A stretch of DNA of 46,137 nt from an uncultured Collinsella sp. (GTDB taxonomy: Bacteria > Actinomycetota > Coriobacteriia > Coriobacteriales > Coriobacteriaceae), in contig UREE01000007.1 of assembly GCA_900546825.1 (NCBI GenBank), positions 1-46,137 of the forward strand, written 5' to 3'. The notes below the pieces were generated by a model. That model was not told the DNA's origin. It saw nothing but the letters and a program-made list of their open reading frames with translations, and did not search any database. The position numbers were made by a program, and so were the translations under genes. Below are positions 33,341 through 42,471 of this stretch, piece by piece (position 1 is the first letter of the stretch; the number at the start of each line of letters is the position of its first letter).

Positions 33341-33375
33341 GAATGTGACAAAGGGACGCCCCCTTTGTCACATTC
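33341..33375. repeat. REP-like palindrome, family D copy 3
   Basis: Perfect 15-bp arms (GAATGTGACAAAGGG) around a 5-base loop ACGCC, just outside the nitroreductase stop codon at 33377. It can act as that gene's terminator-like end. Its outer stem pairs differ from copies 1 and 2 but remain complementary. Confidence 0.8.
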
Positions 33376-33376
33376 G

Positions 33377-34246
33377 TCATTTTCCGAGCCAGTTTTTGAA
33401 CCACCACTCCATAGAGCGGCTCATCTCGGCCATAAAGGGGCTCGTGTGCTTACGGGTGTAGATGTCGATGACGCGCTCGCCCACCTCGCGGGCGTGCGGG
33501 CGAAACATCGCATCCATCTCGGCCACCTGCGCATCCATCGTCGCGGCGTCGGCGCGACGATAACGCTCCTCGTGCACCAGGTTCACCACGGGATGCGCGA
33601 TTGCCGGGCGCTCCTTACGGGGCGTGCCGATGATGAGCATCGACAGTGGCATGGTATAGGCAGGCAAGTCCAGCAGTGCGGCAACCTCCTCGGCGTTCTC
33701 GACGATATCACCGATGTAGCAGCTCCCCAGCCCCAGGGCCTCGGCGGCAACCACGGCGTTTTGAGCGGCGATCACGGCATCCTGCGCCGCGATGGCAAAG
33801 TCGCCCAAACCCGGCGCGCGGCGGGGCGCCTTGCCCGTGCGCTCGACAAACTCGGATTCAAAGCAGCCCACGTGCTCAAACAGATCGATCCACTTGGCAT
33901 AATCGACCACAAATATGAGTGCCCAGGGCGCCTTGGCGATCATGGGCTGGTGATCGCACAGGTCGGCCAGACGGTCCAGCGTGGCCTGCTCGCGAATGCT
34001 CACGATGGAATACATCATCATGGCGCCTGCCGACGGCGCACGGCTCGCCGCATGCAGAATCGCCGCCCGCTGTTCGTCGGTCACCGCCACGGGACGGTCA
34101 TCGTCATCACGCGCAAAAGCGCGCGTGGACGAACGGTGCTCCAAGATGTCCAGTGCCGCGTTGCCCGTAGTCTCGACCGGATAGCCGCCCGCGTCCATGC
34201 CAGTGCCCACGTCGCCCGCACTCGTCATACAAACCCGCTCGTTCAT
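33377..34246 (-). CDS. Nitroreductase-family FMN oxidoreductase
   Basis: A 289-residue flavoprotein of the nitroreductase fold. EHRSSTRAF near residue 36 is the FMN-phosphate-binding signature, and AAEALGLGSCYIGDI is the conserved second FMN segment. It probably reduces nitro compounds, quinones or flavins with NAD(P)H in the cytoplasm. GAGGATGAGCG precedes the ATG. It is divergent from the LTA-synthase-like gene and stands alone, closed by family D repeat copy 3. The substrate is unknown. Confidence 0.88.
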   Translation of the reverse strand: MNERVCMTSAGDVGTGMDAGGYPVETTGNAALDILEHRSSTRAFARDDDDRPVAVTDEQRAAILHAASRAPSAGAMMMYSIVSIREQATLDRLADLCDHQPMIAKAPWALIFVVDYAKWIDLFEHVGCFESEFVERTGKAPRRAPGLGDFAIAAQDAVIAAQNAVVAAEALGLGSCYIGDIVENAEEVAALLDLPAYTMPLSMLIIGTPRKERPAIAHPVVNLVHEERYRRADAATMDAQVAEMDAMFRPHAREVGERVIDIYTRKHTSPFMAEMSRSMEWWFKNWLGK

Positions 34247-34459
34247 CGCCTCATCCTCGCCATTTCTTTAAGAAGCCTTTACGTTTCCGTGTAATTCCCG
34301 TCCATTATCGCGCAGGTCGCCGCTACATTGCGCAACACCGCCACGCACGCGCGTTATTATGGCTGGTTGTTGTGCGCAGTCACCAAATGCAGCGCATATC
34401 TTGGTAACAATCGGGTAAACCCCCGCTTTCGTAGGTTTTAGTTTGTGAGGAGTCTCAGC

Positions 34460-36760
34460 ATGTTCGCTGCCGCCATCTCGCTCGTCGGTCTTGCGGCGAC
34501 CGTCTACCTTGTCTTGCGCGAGGCCAAGGCCATTCGCGCTCAGTCGGGCACCGTCGCCAAAAGTGCTCTTGGGTGGAGCGTCGCCTTCGGCCTGTTCCAG
34601 CTCTTTTTGACCATTTGGGGCGCCATTGGCCTCGTCGCCCAAAACGAGCCGCTCGCCTTTGTGATGCTCATCCTGACCAACGCCATCCTCACCGGCTGCG
34701 CTTGGGCCAGCATCGCCCGCGACCGCATCGCCCCGCGCGTCTTTGCGTTTGCCGCGCCCGACGCCCCCGCCCCCACCGGCAAGCTCGCCCGCCTGCGCGG
34801 CGCCTTTGTGGGCAAACCGCTCGTCGCCGCCGTCCTGTGCCTGCTGCTCGCCGGCGTCTTTGCGCTGCTGGGCATGGAGGTCTCGTCCAACCACGACTTT
34901 ACCTGGGTCTACCCCCTGTGCATTCTGCTCGAATGGGCCATTATCACCGTGCTCATGGTCGGCTTGTTCTTCCTATTCCAGCGCCACGGCGCAGCTCCCG
35001 CGGTCCTGGCCTTTGCCCTCTTTGTCCTGGGCATTGCCGAGTTCTTCGTCATCACGTTTAAATCCATGCCCATCCAGCCGGGCGACCTTTCGGCCATCTC
35101 CACTGCCGCCGCAGTCGCCGGCAACGGCTACACCTTCTCCATCTCGCTGTTCTGCGTGCTGTCCATGGGCTTTACCGCCATCGCCATGCTGCTGTGCGAG
35201 TACGCCGGCCTGGTGGCACCGCACCGTCAGAAGGGTGCCGCCAACGCCAAGCGCATGCTGCTCACCAACCTGCTCGTGGCAGTGCTGTGCCTGGGCGGCG
35301 TAACCGCGCATGTCACGCTCATCGACTACTACAACACCCTCGGCATCACCGTCTACACCTGGCGCCCGCTCGAGAGCTACTGGCGCGAGGGCTATCTGCC
35401 TGCCTTTATTAGTGCAGCACAGTCCATCAAGCCGCCCAAACCCGCCGACTACTCCGTCGACGATGCCAAGGCCACGCTCAAAAAGTACGCCAAGGCCTAC
35501 GACAAATCCGACGCGGCCAAGAGCGACGAGCGCGCCGCCGCAAAGGAGCAGTTCGACAGCGAGAAGCCCACGGTCATCGCTATCATGAACGAGACGTTCT
35601 CGGATCTGTCGATCTACCAGAACATGCGCGCCGGCTACGAAGGTCCGCAGTACTTTAAGAACCTGTCCAACTGCCTCAGCCGCGGAAAGCTCTACGTGAG
35701 CGCCTACGGCGGCGGCACGGCCAATACCGAGTTTGAGTTTATGACCGGCAACTCCATGGCCAACCTGGGCTCGGGCGTGTACCCCTACACCATCTACAAC
35801 ATGGAGACGACCGGGAACCTGGCAGAGCAGTTCAAATCGCTCGGCTATTCCACCACGGCCATGCACCCCAACCACGCCACCAACTGGAACCGCGAGAACG
35901 TCTATAAGGACTTTGGCTTTGACCAGTTCCTGTCCATCAACGATTTCCAGGGCGCCGATACCCTGCGCGGCATGGTGACCGACCAGGCTACCTACGACAA
36001 GATTCTGGAGCTGCTCGACCAGAACGCCGACCCGCAGTTCATCTTCGATGTGACCATGCAGAACCACTCGGGCTACGACACGGGCCTGCTGCCGGCAGAT
36101 AAGCAGATGCACCTCAACATCGACACGACCGATCTGGACGCCAAGACCGTCGAGGACGGCACGCTGTCCGATGTCGACGAGTACGTCTCGTGCATCGAGC
36201 AGTCCGACCAGGCGCTTCGCTACTTCCTCAACGCCCTGAGCAAGCTCGACCGTAAGGTAGTCGTGGTGTTCTGGGGCGACCACCAGCCGTTCTTCCCGTC
36301 CAAGTTCAACGATAAGTGGTTTACCGGCGAGGACGACGCCACCCACCAAGAGCGCTTGTGGCAGACCGACTACATCATCTGGGCCAACTACGACGTTGCC
36401 GGTTGCGACCAGACGAGTGAGACAGACGACCTGTCCACCAACTACCTGTCCACCCAGCTCATGCAGCTGATCGGCGCACCGCTGACCGACTACCAGAAGG
36501 CGCATATGACGCTGCGCGAGTCGCTGCCCGCCATCAACTCCGTGGGCTACGAGGACGCCAGCCTGCGCTGGGCGCTCTCCTCCAACGTCACCGGTGACGA
36601 CGCCGCTGCCGCAGCCGCCACCAAGGCACGCGAGGATTACGCCAAGATGCAGTATTACGAGATGTTCCGCGACGGCAAGAACGTCTATACGGAGCACTTC
36701 CAGACCGAGGCCAACGAGACCGACCCCAACCTGGCGCCGGGCACGACCAAGATCAAATAG
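34460..36760 (+). CDS. LTA-synthase-like membrane sulfatase (phosphoglycerol transferase family)
   Basis: A 766-residue membrane enzyme. About seven hydrophobic segments lie in the first 290 residues, followed by an extracellular sulfatase-fold domain from about residue 365. Metal and catalytic residues match LtaS: Glu378 (NETFSD), nucleophile Thr420 (GGGTANTEFE), His536 (MQNHSGY), and Asp607-His608 (WGDHQPFF). It should transfer glycerol phosphate or a similar group from a lipid to a surface glycolipid or polymer. ATG 34460 is chosen because GAGGAG lies between it and an in-frame GTG at 34445. After the sulfatase core a tail of about 80 residues is rich in Ala and charged residues. It is monocistronic, with a terminator behind. 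Confidence 0.92.
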   Translation: MFAAAISLVGLAATVYLVLREAKAIRAQSGTVAKSALGWSVAFGLFQLFLTIWGAIGLVAQNEPLAFVMLILTNAILTGCAWASIARDRIAPRVFAFAAPDAPAPTGKLARLRGAFVGKPLVAAVLCLLLAGVFALLGMEVSSNHDFTWVYPLCILLEWAIITVLMVGLFFLFQRHGAAPAVLAFALFVLGIAEFFVITFKSMPIQPGDLSAISTAAAVAGNGYTFSISLFCVLSMGFTAIAMLLCEYAGLVAPHRQKGAANAKRMLLTNLLVAVLCLGGVTAHVTLIDYYNTLGITVYTWRPLESYWREGYLPAFISAAQSIKPPKPADYSVDDAKATLKKYAKAYDKSDAAKSDERAAAKEQFDSEKPTVIAIMNETFSDLSIYQNMRAGYEGPQYFKNLSNCLSRGKLYVSAYGGGTANTEFEFMTGNSMANLGSGVYPYTIYNMETTGNLAEQFKSLGYSTTAMHPNHATNWNRENVYKDFGFDQFLSINDFQGADTLRGMVTDQATYDKILELLDQNADPQFIFDVTMQNHSGYDTGLLPADKQMHLNIDTTDLDAKTVEDGTLSDVDEYVSCIEQSDQALRYFLNALSKLDRKVVVVFWGDHQPFFPSKFNDKWFTGEDDATHQERLWQTDYIIWANYDVAGCDQTSETDDLSTNYLSTQLMQLIGAPLTDYQKAHMTLRESLPAINSVGYEDASLRWALSSNVTGDDAAAAAATKAREDYAKMQYYEMFRDGKNVYTEHFQTEANETDPNLAPGTTKIK

Positions 36761-36843
36761 CGACTAGCTGCGAGTTCATAACTGAAACGTCTGTCCGGGC
36801 GGAGGCATATAAGGTTTCCTGCTCGGACAGTCCTGCGCAAGAC

Positions 36844-36870
36844 GGAGGCCACATTAAGTGGCCTCCTTTG
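36844..36870 (+). terminator. Terminator after the LTA-synthase-like gene
   Basis: GGAGGCCAC (36844-36852), loop ATTAA, GTGGCCTCC, then TTT. The T-run is short but the position, 83 bases past the stop, is right. Confidence 0.7.
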
Positions 36871-36983
36871 CGTGCGGAACTCGCGATGAGCCTTTCCCGT
36901 GCTTCCGCCTGCCGCCGCCCCTCACCTGTTGCGGATTGAGCGAGCTGATAAGAAGCAGCGCTCGCTACGGAGCAGCTTTGAGT

Positions 36984-37015
36984 CAAGAAAAAAGCCTCGA
37001 AAATTTCGAGGCTTT
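36984..37015 (-). terminator. Terminator of the flavodoxin gene
   Basis: AAAGCCTCGAAA and TTTCGAGGCTTT form a perfect 12-bp inverted repeat (36991-37015); on the minus strand it runs into TTTTTTCTTGAC. It may also act in the plus direction. Confidence 0.85.
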
Positions 37016-37050
37016 CACGTTTGTGTTATCTCGAGCGCGAGGCGACACGC

Positions 37051-37602
37051 CTACTCGCCCAGCACGGCCTTTTTGGCCGCCACCGCCATATGGTCCAGAT
37101 CTTCCTTGGTGGGATGGTCCTTCGCAGCAACCCAGTTGTCGAGCAGCATCTTAAATCGGGCGTTGTCGGGATCTTGCTCGAGCATGGCCTCGTAGCGCTG
37201 CTTAACCGCGGGACCCATCTTGCCCTGGCACATCGCCCAGCCCGCAAGCTCGGCATCCTCGGCCAGATTGGAAGTTACGCGGTCGACAATCTGCTGGTAA
37301 TAGCTCTGGTCGGCCCCAAAGCCGCAGGTGCCAAACAGGAACACGCGCTTGCCGTGCAAGGCAGAGAGCAGCGCCGCGACCGAAGGCGTGCACGCGCCCT
37401 TGTCGCACCAAAAACCGACGAGCACCGTGTCGGCCGCGCAGGCGCCCTGCGCCTCGAGCGCAACCTGATCTGCATCCGCATCGTCGCTCAACGCCGCGGC
37501 ATGGACAAACTCAACGCCCGCAGCCTGCAGAGCGCGCTTGATCGCGCCCGAAACCATCCTGGTATTACCGCTCTTGCTGTTAACCACCAAAGCGCACGTC
37601 AT
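37051..37602 (-). CDS. Flavodoxin-family protein
   Basis: A 183-residue FMN-binding electron-transfer protein. The N-terminal VVNSKSGNTRMV is a flavodoxin phosphate loop, and FGTCGFGADQSYYQ matches the flavodoxin_3-like group. I use ATG 37602; a GTG two codons earlier (37608) is closer to the GAGG ribosome site and equally possible. A promoter candidate upstream is TTTACA (37688-37683), 16 bp, TAAGAT (37666-37661) on the minus strand. The C-terminal 40 residues are helical and charged. The redox partner is not evident from the neighbours, an ABC exporter and an envelope enzyme. Confidence 0.85.
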   Translation of the reverse strand: MTCALVVNSKSGNTRMVSGAIKRALQAAGVEFVHAAALSDDADADQVALEAQGACAADTVLVGFWCDKGACTPSVAALLSALHGKRVFLFGTCGFGADQSYYQQIVDRVTSNLAEDAELAGWAMCQGKMGPAVKQRYEAMLEQDPDNARFKMLLDNWVAAKDHPTKEDLDHMAVAAKKAVLGE

Positions 37603-37728
37603 AGTCACGCTGCCTCGTTTCCCCCAAAACTATAGCCACTAATGCAGTTAATAGATGAATATCTTAGTACTAACGTGACAGATGTAAACCACCGTCTGTC
37701 GATTGATTAATTTACCCCACGGGCTTCC

Positions 37729-39588
37729 TCACTGGGCGAATTGGCTGCGGTAGAGCTCGGCGTAAAAGCCACCTGCCTCGAGCAGTTCATCGTGCGTGCC
37801 GCGCTCGATAATCTCGCCATCGCGCATTACCAGGATGCAATCGGCGTTGCGAATCGTCGACAGGCGGTGTGCCACGACAAAGCTCGTGCGGCCAGCCATG
37901 AGCTCGTCGAATGCCGCCTGCACCTGCAGCTCGGTACGCGTATCGATGCTCGACGTTGCCTCGTCCAGCAGCAGAATCGCCGGATCGGTGAGCATGACGC
38001 GCGCGATGCACAGCAGCTGTTTTTGACCTTGGCTAAACGTGCCGCCGTCCTCGCCGATCACCGTATCGTAGCCGCCTGGCAGCTGCACGATAAACTTATG
38101 CGCATGAGCGCGCTTGGCGGCCTCGACAATCTGCTCGCGCGTGGCATCCGGGCAACCATAGGCAATGTTTTCGGCCACCGTGCCCTCGAACAGCCAGGTG
38201 TCCTGCAGCACCATGCCAAAGGCGCGGCGCAGGCTTGCGCGCGTGTAATCTCGCGAGGACTTGCCATCGACCATGATGCGTCCAGCATCGATATCGTAAA
38301 AACGCAGCAGCAAATTGATGAGCGTCGTCTTGCCACAGCCCGTGGGACCGACGAGGGCAAAGCGCGTACCGGGTTTGGCCTCGATGCAGATATCCTGCAG
38401 CAGCTTGCGGTCGGGCACATAGCTAAAGTCCACATGCTCAAACGAAACCTCGCCCTTCGGGATGGTGAGCTCAATGGCATCCACAGCGTCGGGCTCCTGC
38501 TCGCGCGCATCGAGCAGCGCAAACATGCGGCGCGCCGAGGCGTACGCGGTCTGGATCTGCGTAATGACGTTGGTGACCTCGTTGAACGGCTTGGTGTACT
38601 GGTTGGCATAGGACAGGAAAATCTGCACGCCGCCCACCGTAAGCGCTGCCGGAACGCCCGTGATCACACCGACGCAGCCGATCACGGCGACCACGGCGTA
38701 GATGATGTTGTTGATAAAGCGCGTACCGGGGTTAGAGAGCGAGCCCATAAACTGCGCGCGTTCACCCGCGGTGTAGAGCTCGGCATTGAGGGCATCGAAG
38801 CGCTGCTGAGCGCGCGGGCCGTAGGCAAACGCGTCCACGAGCTTTTGCTCGCCCACATACTCCTCGATATGGCCGCCGAGCTGGCCCTGGATGCGCTGTT
38901 GGGCCGTAAAGCTCTTATTTGAGAGCTTGGCGATGGCGCCGGCCGCAAAGATGGAAAGCGGCGTGACGAGCACCACCACAAGCGTCATGGTCAGGTTGAT
39001 GGAGAGCATAAACGCGAGCGTGCCCACGATGGTAATAACGCCGGTAAAGAGCTGCGTGAAGCCCTGCAGCAGACCGTCGCCCACCTGATCGACGTCGTTG
39101 ACCACGCGGCTCATGAGGTCGCCGTGGGCATGGCTGTCGATAAAGCTGAGCGGCATGCGGCTGAGCTTGTCGCTCGTCTCCACGCGCATGTCGCGCACCG
39201 TCTCGTAGGACAAGCGGTTAACGCAATAGCCCTGCAGCCACTGGAAAGCCGCAGCACCTACGACGACAATCGCGAGCTTGGTGACAAGCGGCAGCAGCGC
39301 ATCGAAGTCCACCTGCCTGGCGGCGACGATCAGGTCGATGCCCTCGCCGATGAGAATAGGTGTATAGAGCTGCAAGATCACCGAGATGGCAGCGCTCACA
39401 AACGACGCCGTAAACGAAATGCGATGCGGACGGACGTAGCCCAGCAGACGGCGAGTCACCGCGCCCACGGGGTAGCGTTCGGGATCGCCGGGCTGGCGCG
39501 GACCGTCGCCCAGGTCATTGAGGCTATCGTTGCCGGACACGTTGGCCGTCATCGTGGCGACCGAACCGGAAGAAGTATACGGATTCAT
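37729..39588 (-). CDS. ABC exporter half-transporter, catalytic subunit (second pair)
   Basis: A 619-residue membrane-ATPase fusion. The first about 60 residues are polar, the membrane domain has about six helices, and the ATPase is canonical: Walker A GPTGCGKTT, signature FSQGQ, Walker B LLLDEATSSID with catalytic Glu, H-loop AHR. The ATG follows the TAA of the upstream partner directly, with AAGGAGG before it, so the two are coupled. It is the hydrolysing half of a heterodimeric exporter of the same design as the pair at 1-3498. The substrate is not evident. Confidence 0.93.
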   Translation of the reverse strand: MNPYTSSGSVATMTANVSGNDSLNDLGDGPRQPGDPERYPVGAVTRRLLGYVRPHRISFTASFVSAAISVILQLYTPILIGEGIDLIVAARQVDFDALLPLVTKLAIVVVGAAAFQWLQGYCVNRLSYETVRDMRVETSDKLSRMPLSFIDSHAHGDLMSRVVNDVDQVGDGLLQGFTQLFTGVITIVGTLAFMLSINLTMTLVVVLVTPLSIFAAGAIAKLSNKSFTAQQRIQGQLGGHIEEYVGEQKLVDAFAYGPRAQQRFDALNAELYTAGERAQFMGSLSNPGTRFINNIIYAVVAVIGCVGVITGVPAALTVGGVQIFLSYANQYTKPFNEVTNVITQIQTAYASARRMFALLDAREQEPDAVDAIELTIPKGEVSFEHVDFSYVPDRKLLQDICIEAKPGTRFALVGPTGCGKTTLINLLLRFYDIDAGRIMVDGKSSRDYTRASLRRAFGMVLQDTWLFEGTVAENIAYGCPDATREQIVEAAKRAHAHKFIVQLPGGYDTVIGEDGGTFSQGQKQLLCIARVMLTDPAILLLDEATSSIDTRTELQVQAAFDELMAGRTSFVVAHRLSTIRNADCILVMRDGEIIERGTHDELLEAGGFYAELYRSQFAQ

Positions 39589-41442
39589 TTAGCAGCCCTC
39601 CTTTGCGCAAGTGGATGCCAGGGCAGCCGGGGCGGATGCGGGCGACGCGCTCCCCTGCTGACCCTCGAGCTCCTCGCGACGAAGCTGCGACTGGCAAATC
39701 TCGCGATAGAGCTGGCAGGTCGCGTACAGCTCGTCGTGCGTGCCCAGGCCCGCGACCGAGCCGTGATCGAGCACGCAGATCATGTCGGCGTCGCGCACGG
39801 TCGAGACGCGCTGGCTCACAATCACCGTGGTCAGCGGCAGCCCGCCCTCGGCGGCACCGCGCACGCTGCGCTCGCGGATGGCATGGCGAAGCGCCGCGTC
39901 GGTCTTAAAGTCGAGCGCCGAGGCGGAGTCGTCCATGATCAGAATCTGGGGCGAGCCCACCAGGGCACGCGCGATGGTCAGGCGCTGGCGCTGACCACCG
40001 CTAAAGTTCTTGCCGCCCGCCTCGACCGGGGCATCCAGGCCTTGGGGCTTGTTGCGCACAAACTCGCTGGCCTGCGCCATATCGAGCGCCGCCCAGAGCT
40101 CATCGTCGGTCGCTGCCTCGTCGCGCCAGGTCAGGTTACTGCGGATGGTGCCACTCACCAGCGACGCACGCTGCGGGACGGTTGCGACCACATGGCGCAG
40201 CTGGTCGAGCGGCCAGGCGCGCACGTCGGCGCCCATCACGCTCACGCTGCCGGTGCCCGCATCGTACAGGCGCGGGATAAGCGAGACGAGTGTGGACTTG
40301 CCACTGCCCGTGCCGCCGATAATGCCGAGCGTTTTGCCCAGCGGCAGCTCCAGGGTCACATCGTCAACGGCATTTGCCGCGCCCGCGCCAAACGAAAAAC
40401 TCGCATGGTCAAAGCTCAGCGCAGAGACCGGAGCAGCATTGCCCGTCACGCCCGGCTTGGGCAGCGCGACCGGCTGGTTGCCCCCGTCGGTGATGCTCGG
40501 CTCGCAATTGAGCACCTCGTTGATACGCGACGCGCTGGCGCTCGCCTTGGTAAAGACCACGACTAGGTTGGCGACATACACGATGGAGGTCAGGGTCTGC
40601 GTCATGTAGTTCACAAACGCCATGACCTGACCCTGCGTTAGCTCGCCCACGTTGACCTGGATGCCGCCCACCCACAGGATGGCGCACACGCCCAGGTTCA
40701 TCACAAGAAACGTGACGGGGTTGAGAATCGACGAGAGCTTACCCACCGCGATGGCAGTATTGGCCTGGTCATCGGCGGCTTGGGCAAAGCGCTCACGCTC
40801 ATGGTCCTCGCGCACAAAGGCGCGAACCACGCGGGCGCCCGAAAGGCCCTCGTGGCAGATAAGCGCGATGCGGTCGAGCTTTGCCTGCAGCTGCTTGTAG
40901 TACGGGATGCAGCGCGCCATGACAAACCAAAACACCAGGCCGATAGCGGGCGTGCAGATCAAAAAGATGATGCCGAGCTTAAGGTCGATGGCAAGGGCCG
41001 CGCACATGGAGCCCACCGCCAAGAAGGGCCAGCGGATGAGCATACGCACGCCCAGCGCCACGGCGAGCTGCACCTGGTTGACGTCGTTGGTAATGCGCGT
41101 GATGAGCGACGGCGTGCCAAAGCGATCGAGCTCAGCATAGCTCAGCTTGTTGATGTGCTTGTAGAGTGCGCCGCGGATGTCGGTGCCCATGCCCTGCGAG
41201 GTGAGCGCCGCCATCTTTTGGCAGACGAGCGTAAACGAGATGCCGATCACGGCCATGGCGGCAAGCACCATGCCGTAGTGGACGACGGCGTTGACATCGT
41301 GTGCGCCGATGCCCTTATCGATCATCTGGGCAATCACCAGCGGCGTAAGCAGGTCAAAGATCACTTCGATTAACTTGCACGCAGGGCCAATCACCATATA
41401 TCGGCGAAACTTGCCACCAAAACGCCTGAGCAGCTCAATCAT
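39589..41442 (-). CDS. ABC exporter half-transporter, degenerate-site subunit (second pair)
   Basis: A 617-residue partner of the preceding entry. Walker A is normal (GGTGSGKST) and the signature FSGGQ is intact, but Walker B ends LIMDDSASALD with Asp for Glu, and the H-loop is SQR. This marks it as the degenerate half of a heterodimeric exporter. ATG 41442 is preceded by GGGAG; the open frame 11 codons upstream lacks support. The C-terminus has an Ala/Ser-rich tail ending CAKEGC. It is the first gene of the two-gene leftward operon. The region upstream (41443-41909) holds repeats rather than a clear promoter. Confidence 0.93.
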   Translation of the reverse strand: MIELLRRFGGKFRRYMVIGPACKLIEVIFDLLTPLVIAQMIDKGIGAHDVNAVVHYGMVLAAMAVIGISFTLVCQKMAALTSQGMGTDIRGALYKHINKLSYAELDRFGTPSLITRITNDVNQVQLAVALGVRMLIRWPFLAVGSMCAALAIDLKLGIIFLICTPAIGLVFWFVMARCIPYYKQLQAKLDRIALICHEGLSGARVVRAFVREDHERERFAQAADDQANTAIAVGKLSSILNPVTFLVMNLGVCAILWVGGIQVNVGELTQGQVMAFVNYMTQTLTSIVYVANLVVVFTKASASASRINEVLNCEPSITDGGNQPVALPKPGVTGNAAPVSALSFDHASFSFGAGAANAVDDVTLELPLGKTLGIIGGTGSGKSTLVSLIPRLYDAGTGSVSVMGADVRAWPLDQLRHVVATVPQRASLVSGTIRSNLTWRDEAATDDELWAALDMAQASEFVRNKPQGLDAPVEAGGKNFSGGQRQRLTIARALVGSPQILIMDDSASALDFKTDAALRHAIRERSVRGAAEGGLPLTTVIVSQRVSTVRDADMICVLDHGSVAGLGTHDELYATCQLYREICQSQLRREELEGQQGSASPASAPAALASTCAKEGC

Positions 41443-41562
41443 AAAAAGGCGCTCCCTATCATCATCTCTCTTCAATCTGATTCATGATAGTACGGCGAAC
41501 CCTGAAGATGCGTAAGCAACTCGTTACAGAAGAGTCTTGAGCGGTGGTAAAAAACGTCACAG

Positions 41563-41775
41563 TTTTGGCGCAGCCAGCGAGCGACATAAACACCAGGGAT
41601 TCAATTATCAGATAAATGTGACCCTTCAGGCAGTTTTGGTCGGCTACCCGCGAGTGCCGGCAGGGCGCTTGGTAGTCGAGCGATCCCGCAGGCGAAGCCG
41701 AGGACCAGCGAGACACCACTCCATCACGCCCGGACCACGTGGCCGCCTATGTTTTGGCAAAGTCAGCGAGCGCCA
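41563..41775 (+). repeat. Imperfect direct repeat upstream of the ABC exporter operon
   Basis: A 24-base unit beginning TTTTGGC and containing CAGCGAGCG occurs at 41563-41586 and 41752-41775, 19 of 24 bases alike. The second unit runs into the large hairpin at 41771. No protein-coding signal is visible in this stretch. A weaker TTTTGG-rich relative lies near 41635. Confidence 0.4.
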
Positions 41776-41868
41776 CCCAGAGCGAACAAGTTGGCATGAA
41801 AAAGGCAAGGCATAGACCTTCTGGTCATGCCTTGCCTTTTGAATGACAAATTGTCGCTCTGGGTGGCG
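41771..41868. repeat. Long two-part hairpin (structure E) downstream of the SRP RNA gene
   Basis: CGCCACCCAGAGCGA (41771-41785) pairs perfectly with 41854-41868, and AAAAGGCAAGGCAT (41800-41813) pairs perfectly with 41827-41840. An asymmetric internal loop separates the two stems. It can be a strong terminator in either direction. Another small perfect hairpin (TTGCGCGGTTT arm) follows at 41884-41907. Confidence 0.75.
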
Positions 41869-41909
41869 CGCAGCGTCGAGCATTGCGCGGTTTGGTAAAA
41901 CCGCGCAAA

Positions 41910-42031
41910 AAGAAAGCCTGCGCACTCGATGGATTCGGATGCCCGACAGAGGCTCCTTATGGCTGCTTCCTTCCGGACCTGACCAGATTCGGAACATGTC
42001 GTCATCCGAACCCATCGAACGCGCTAGGCGC
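41910..42031 (-). ncRNA. ffs: Signal recognition particle 4.5S-type RNA
   Basis: On the minus strand the universally conserved SRP domain IV loop is present (GGTCAGGTCCGGAAGG then AAGCAGCC, within 41958-41985). It is flanked by long complementary arms: GTTCGATGGGTTCGGATG near the 5' end pairs with CATCCGAATCCATCGAG near the 3' end, and GCCT/GCGC pairs extend the closing stem. The RNA is about 120 nt, the short form without an Alu domain. It ends in TTTCTTTTT (41915-41907). It binds Ffh in membrane protein targeting. The exact 5' end is set from the promoter and may vary by a few bases. Confidence 0.92.
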
Positions 42032-42038
42032 TCGATAT

Positions 42039-42067
42039 ATATTACCTGCTCCCGCCCGATGGGGCAA
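42039..42067 (-). promoter_or_regulatory. Promoter of the SRP RNA gene
   Basis: On the minus strand TTGCCC (42067-42062), a 17-bp spacer and TAATAT (42044-42039) place the start near 42032, which fits the closing stem of the RNA. Confidence 0.65.
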
Positions 42068-42076
42068 GACAGCTAA

Positions 42077-42162
42077 TTTGGGACGGGGCTTTTTTGACTA
42101 CTTTTTGACTGGGGACATCAGGGTGACGAAAGTAGCCAAGAAAGCCCCGTCCCAAAAAGACC
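42077..42162. repeat. Palindromic repeat family B, copy 2
   Basis: Arms 42077-42101 and 42131-42162 both contain TTTGGGACGGGGCTTT and end in a GCTAC/GACTAC block, as in copy 1 at 3697-3802. The loop sequence differs completely. It begins 10 bases upstream of the SRP RNA -35. Confidence 0.8.
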
Positions 42163-42175
42163 GATCTGGTGCTGC

Positions 42176-42335
42176 GCCACGAAAAGGGCCTATCTACTAC
42201 GTTTTGGTCGCAGGGGTCGACCATAGCCGGCTTTTTCGAAAACCGGCAAGCTCTCTACCTGCGGTTTCATTTTTGCAAATTCCGAGATAGTCGAGGGTGG
42301 CCGGTTAAACGTAGTAGATAGCCGTGTTTCGTGGC
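42176..42335. repeat. 160-bp element with 29-base inverted ends (structure F)
   Basis: Both ends read, outside-in, GCCACGAAA, five non-matching bases, then CTATCTACTACGTTT (42176-42204 and complement of 42307-42335), 24 of 29 bases alike. The interior contains TGGTCG/CGACCA and GCCGG/CCGGC hairpins. This resembles a miniature inverted-repeat element or a structured RNA. The short open frames across it are not convincing. Confidence 0.75.
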
Positions 42336-42388
42336 AAACGGTCCGACTCGAAACCCATGTCGACCAGCCTCGGATGGCCATTCACGAA

Positions 42389-42453
42389 GTTACGGTGGAA
42401 TACGGACTGAATTGGCACCTTAAAGGCAAAAACACTCCGTATTTCACCGCAAC
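42389..42453. repeat. Palindromic repeat family C, copy 2
   Basis: GTTACGGTGGAATACGG on the left and the complement of GTTGCGGTGAAATACGG on the right close a 65-base hairpin of the same length as copy 1 at 28623-28687. It lies 18 bases outside the stop of the tadA-glycerate kinase gene. Confidence 0.8.
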
Positions 42454-42471
42454 TTATCGAGGGGATGGGTT

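Noticed and set aside
42190..42381. A 63-codon minus-strand frame across element F
   Set aside because: It lies inside a palindromic repeat, has no ribosome site, and its sequence is explained by the repeat.
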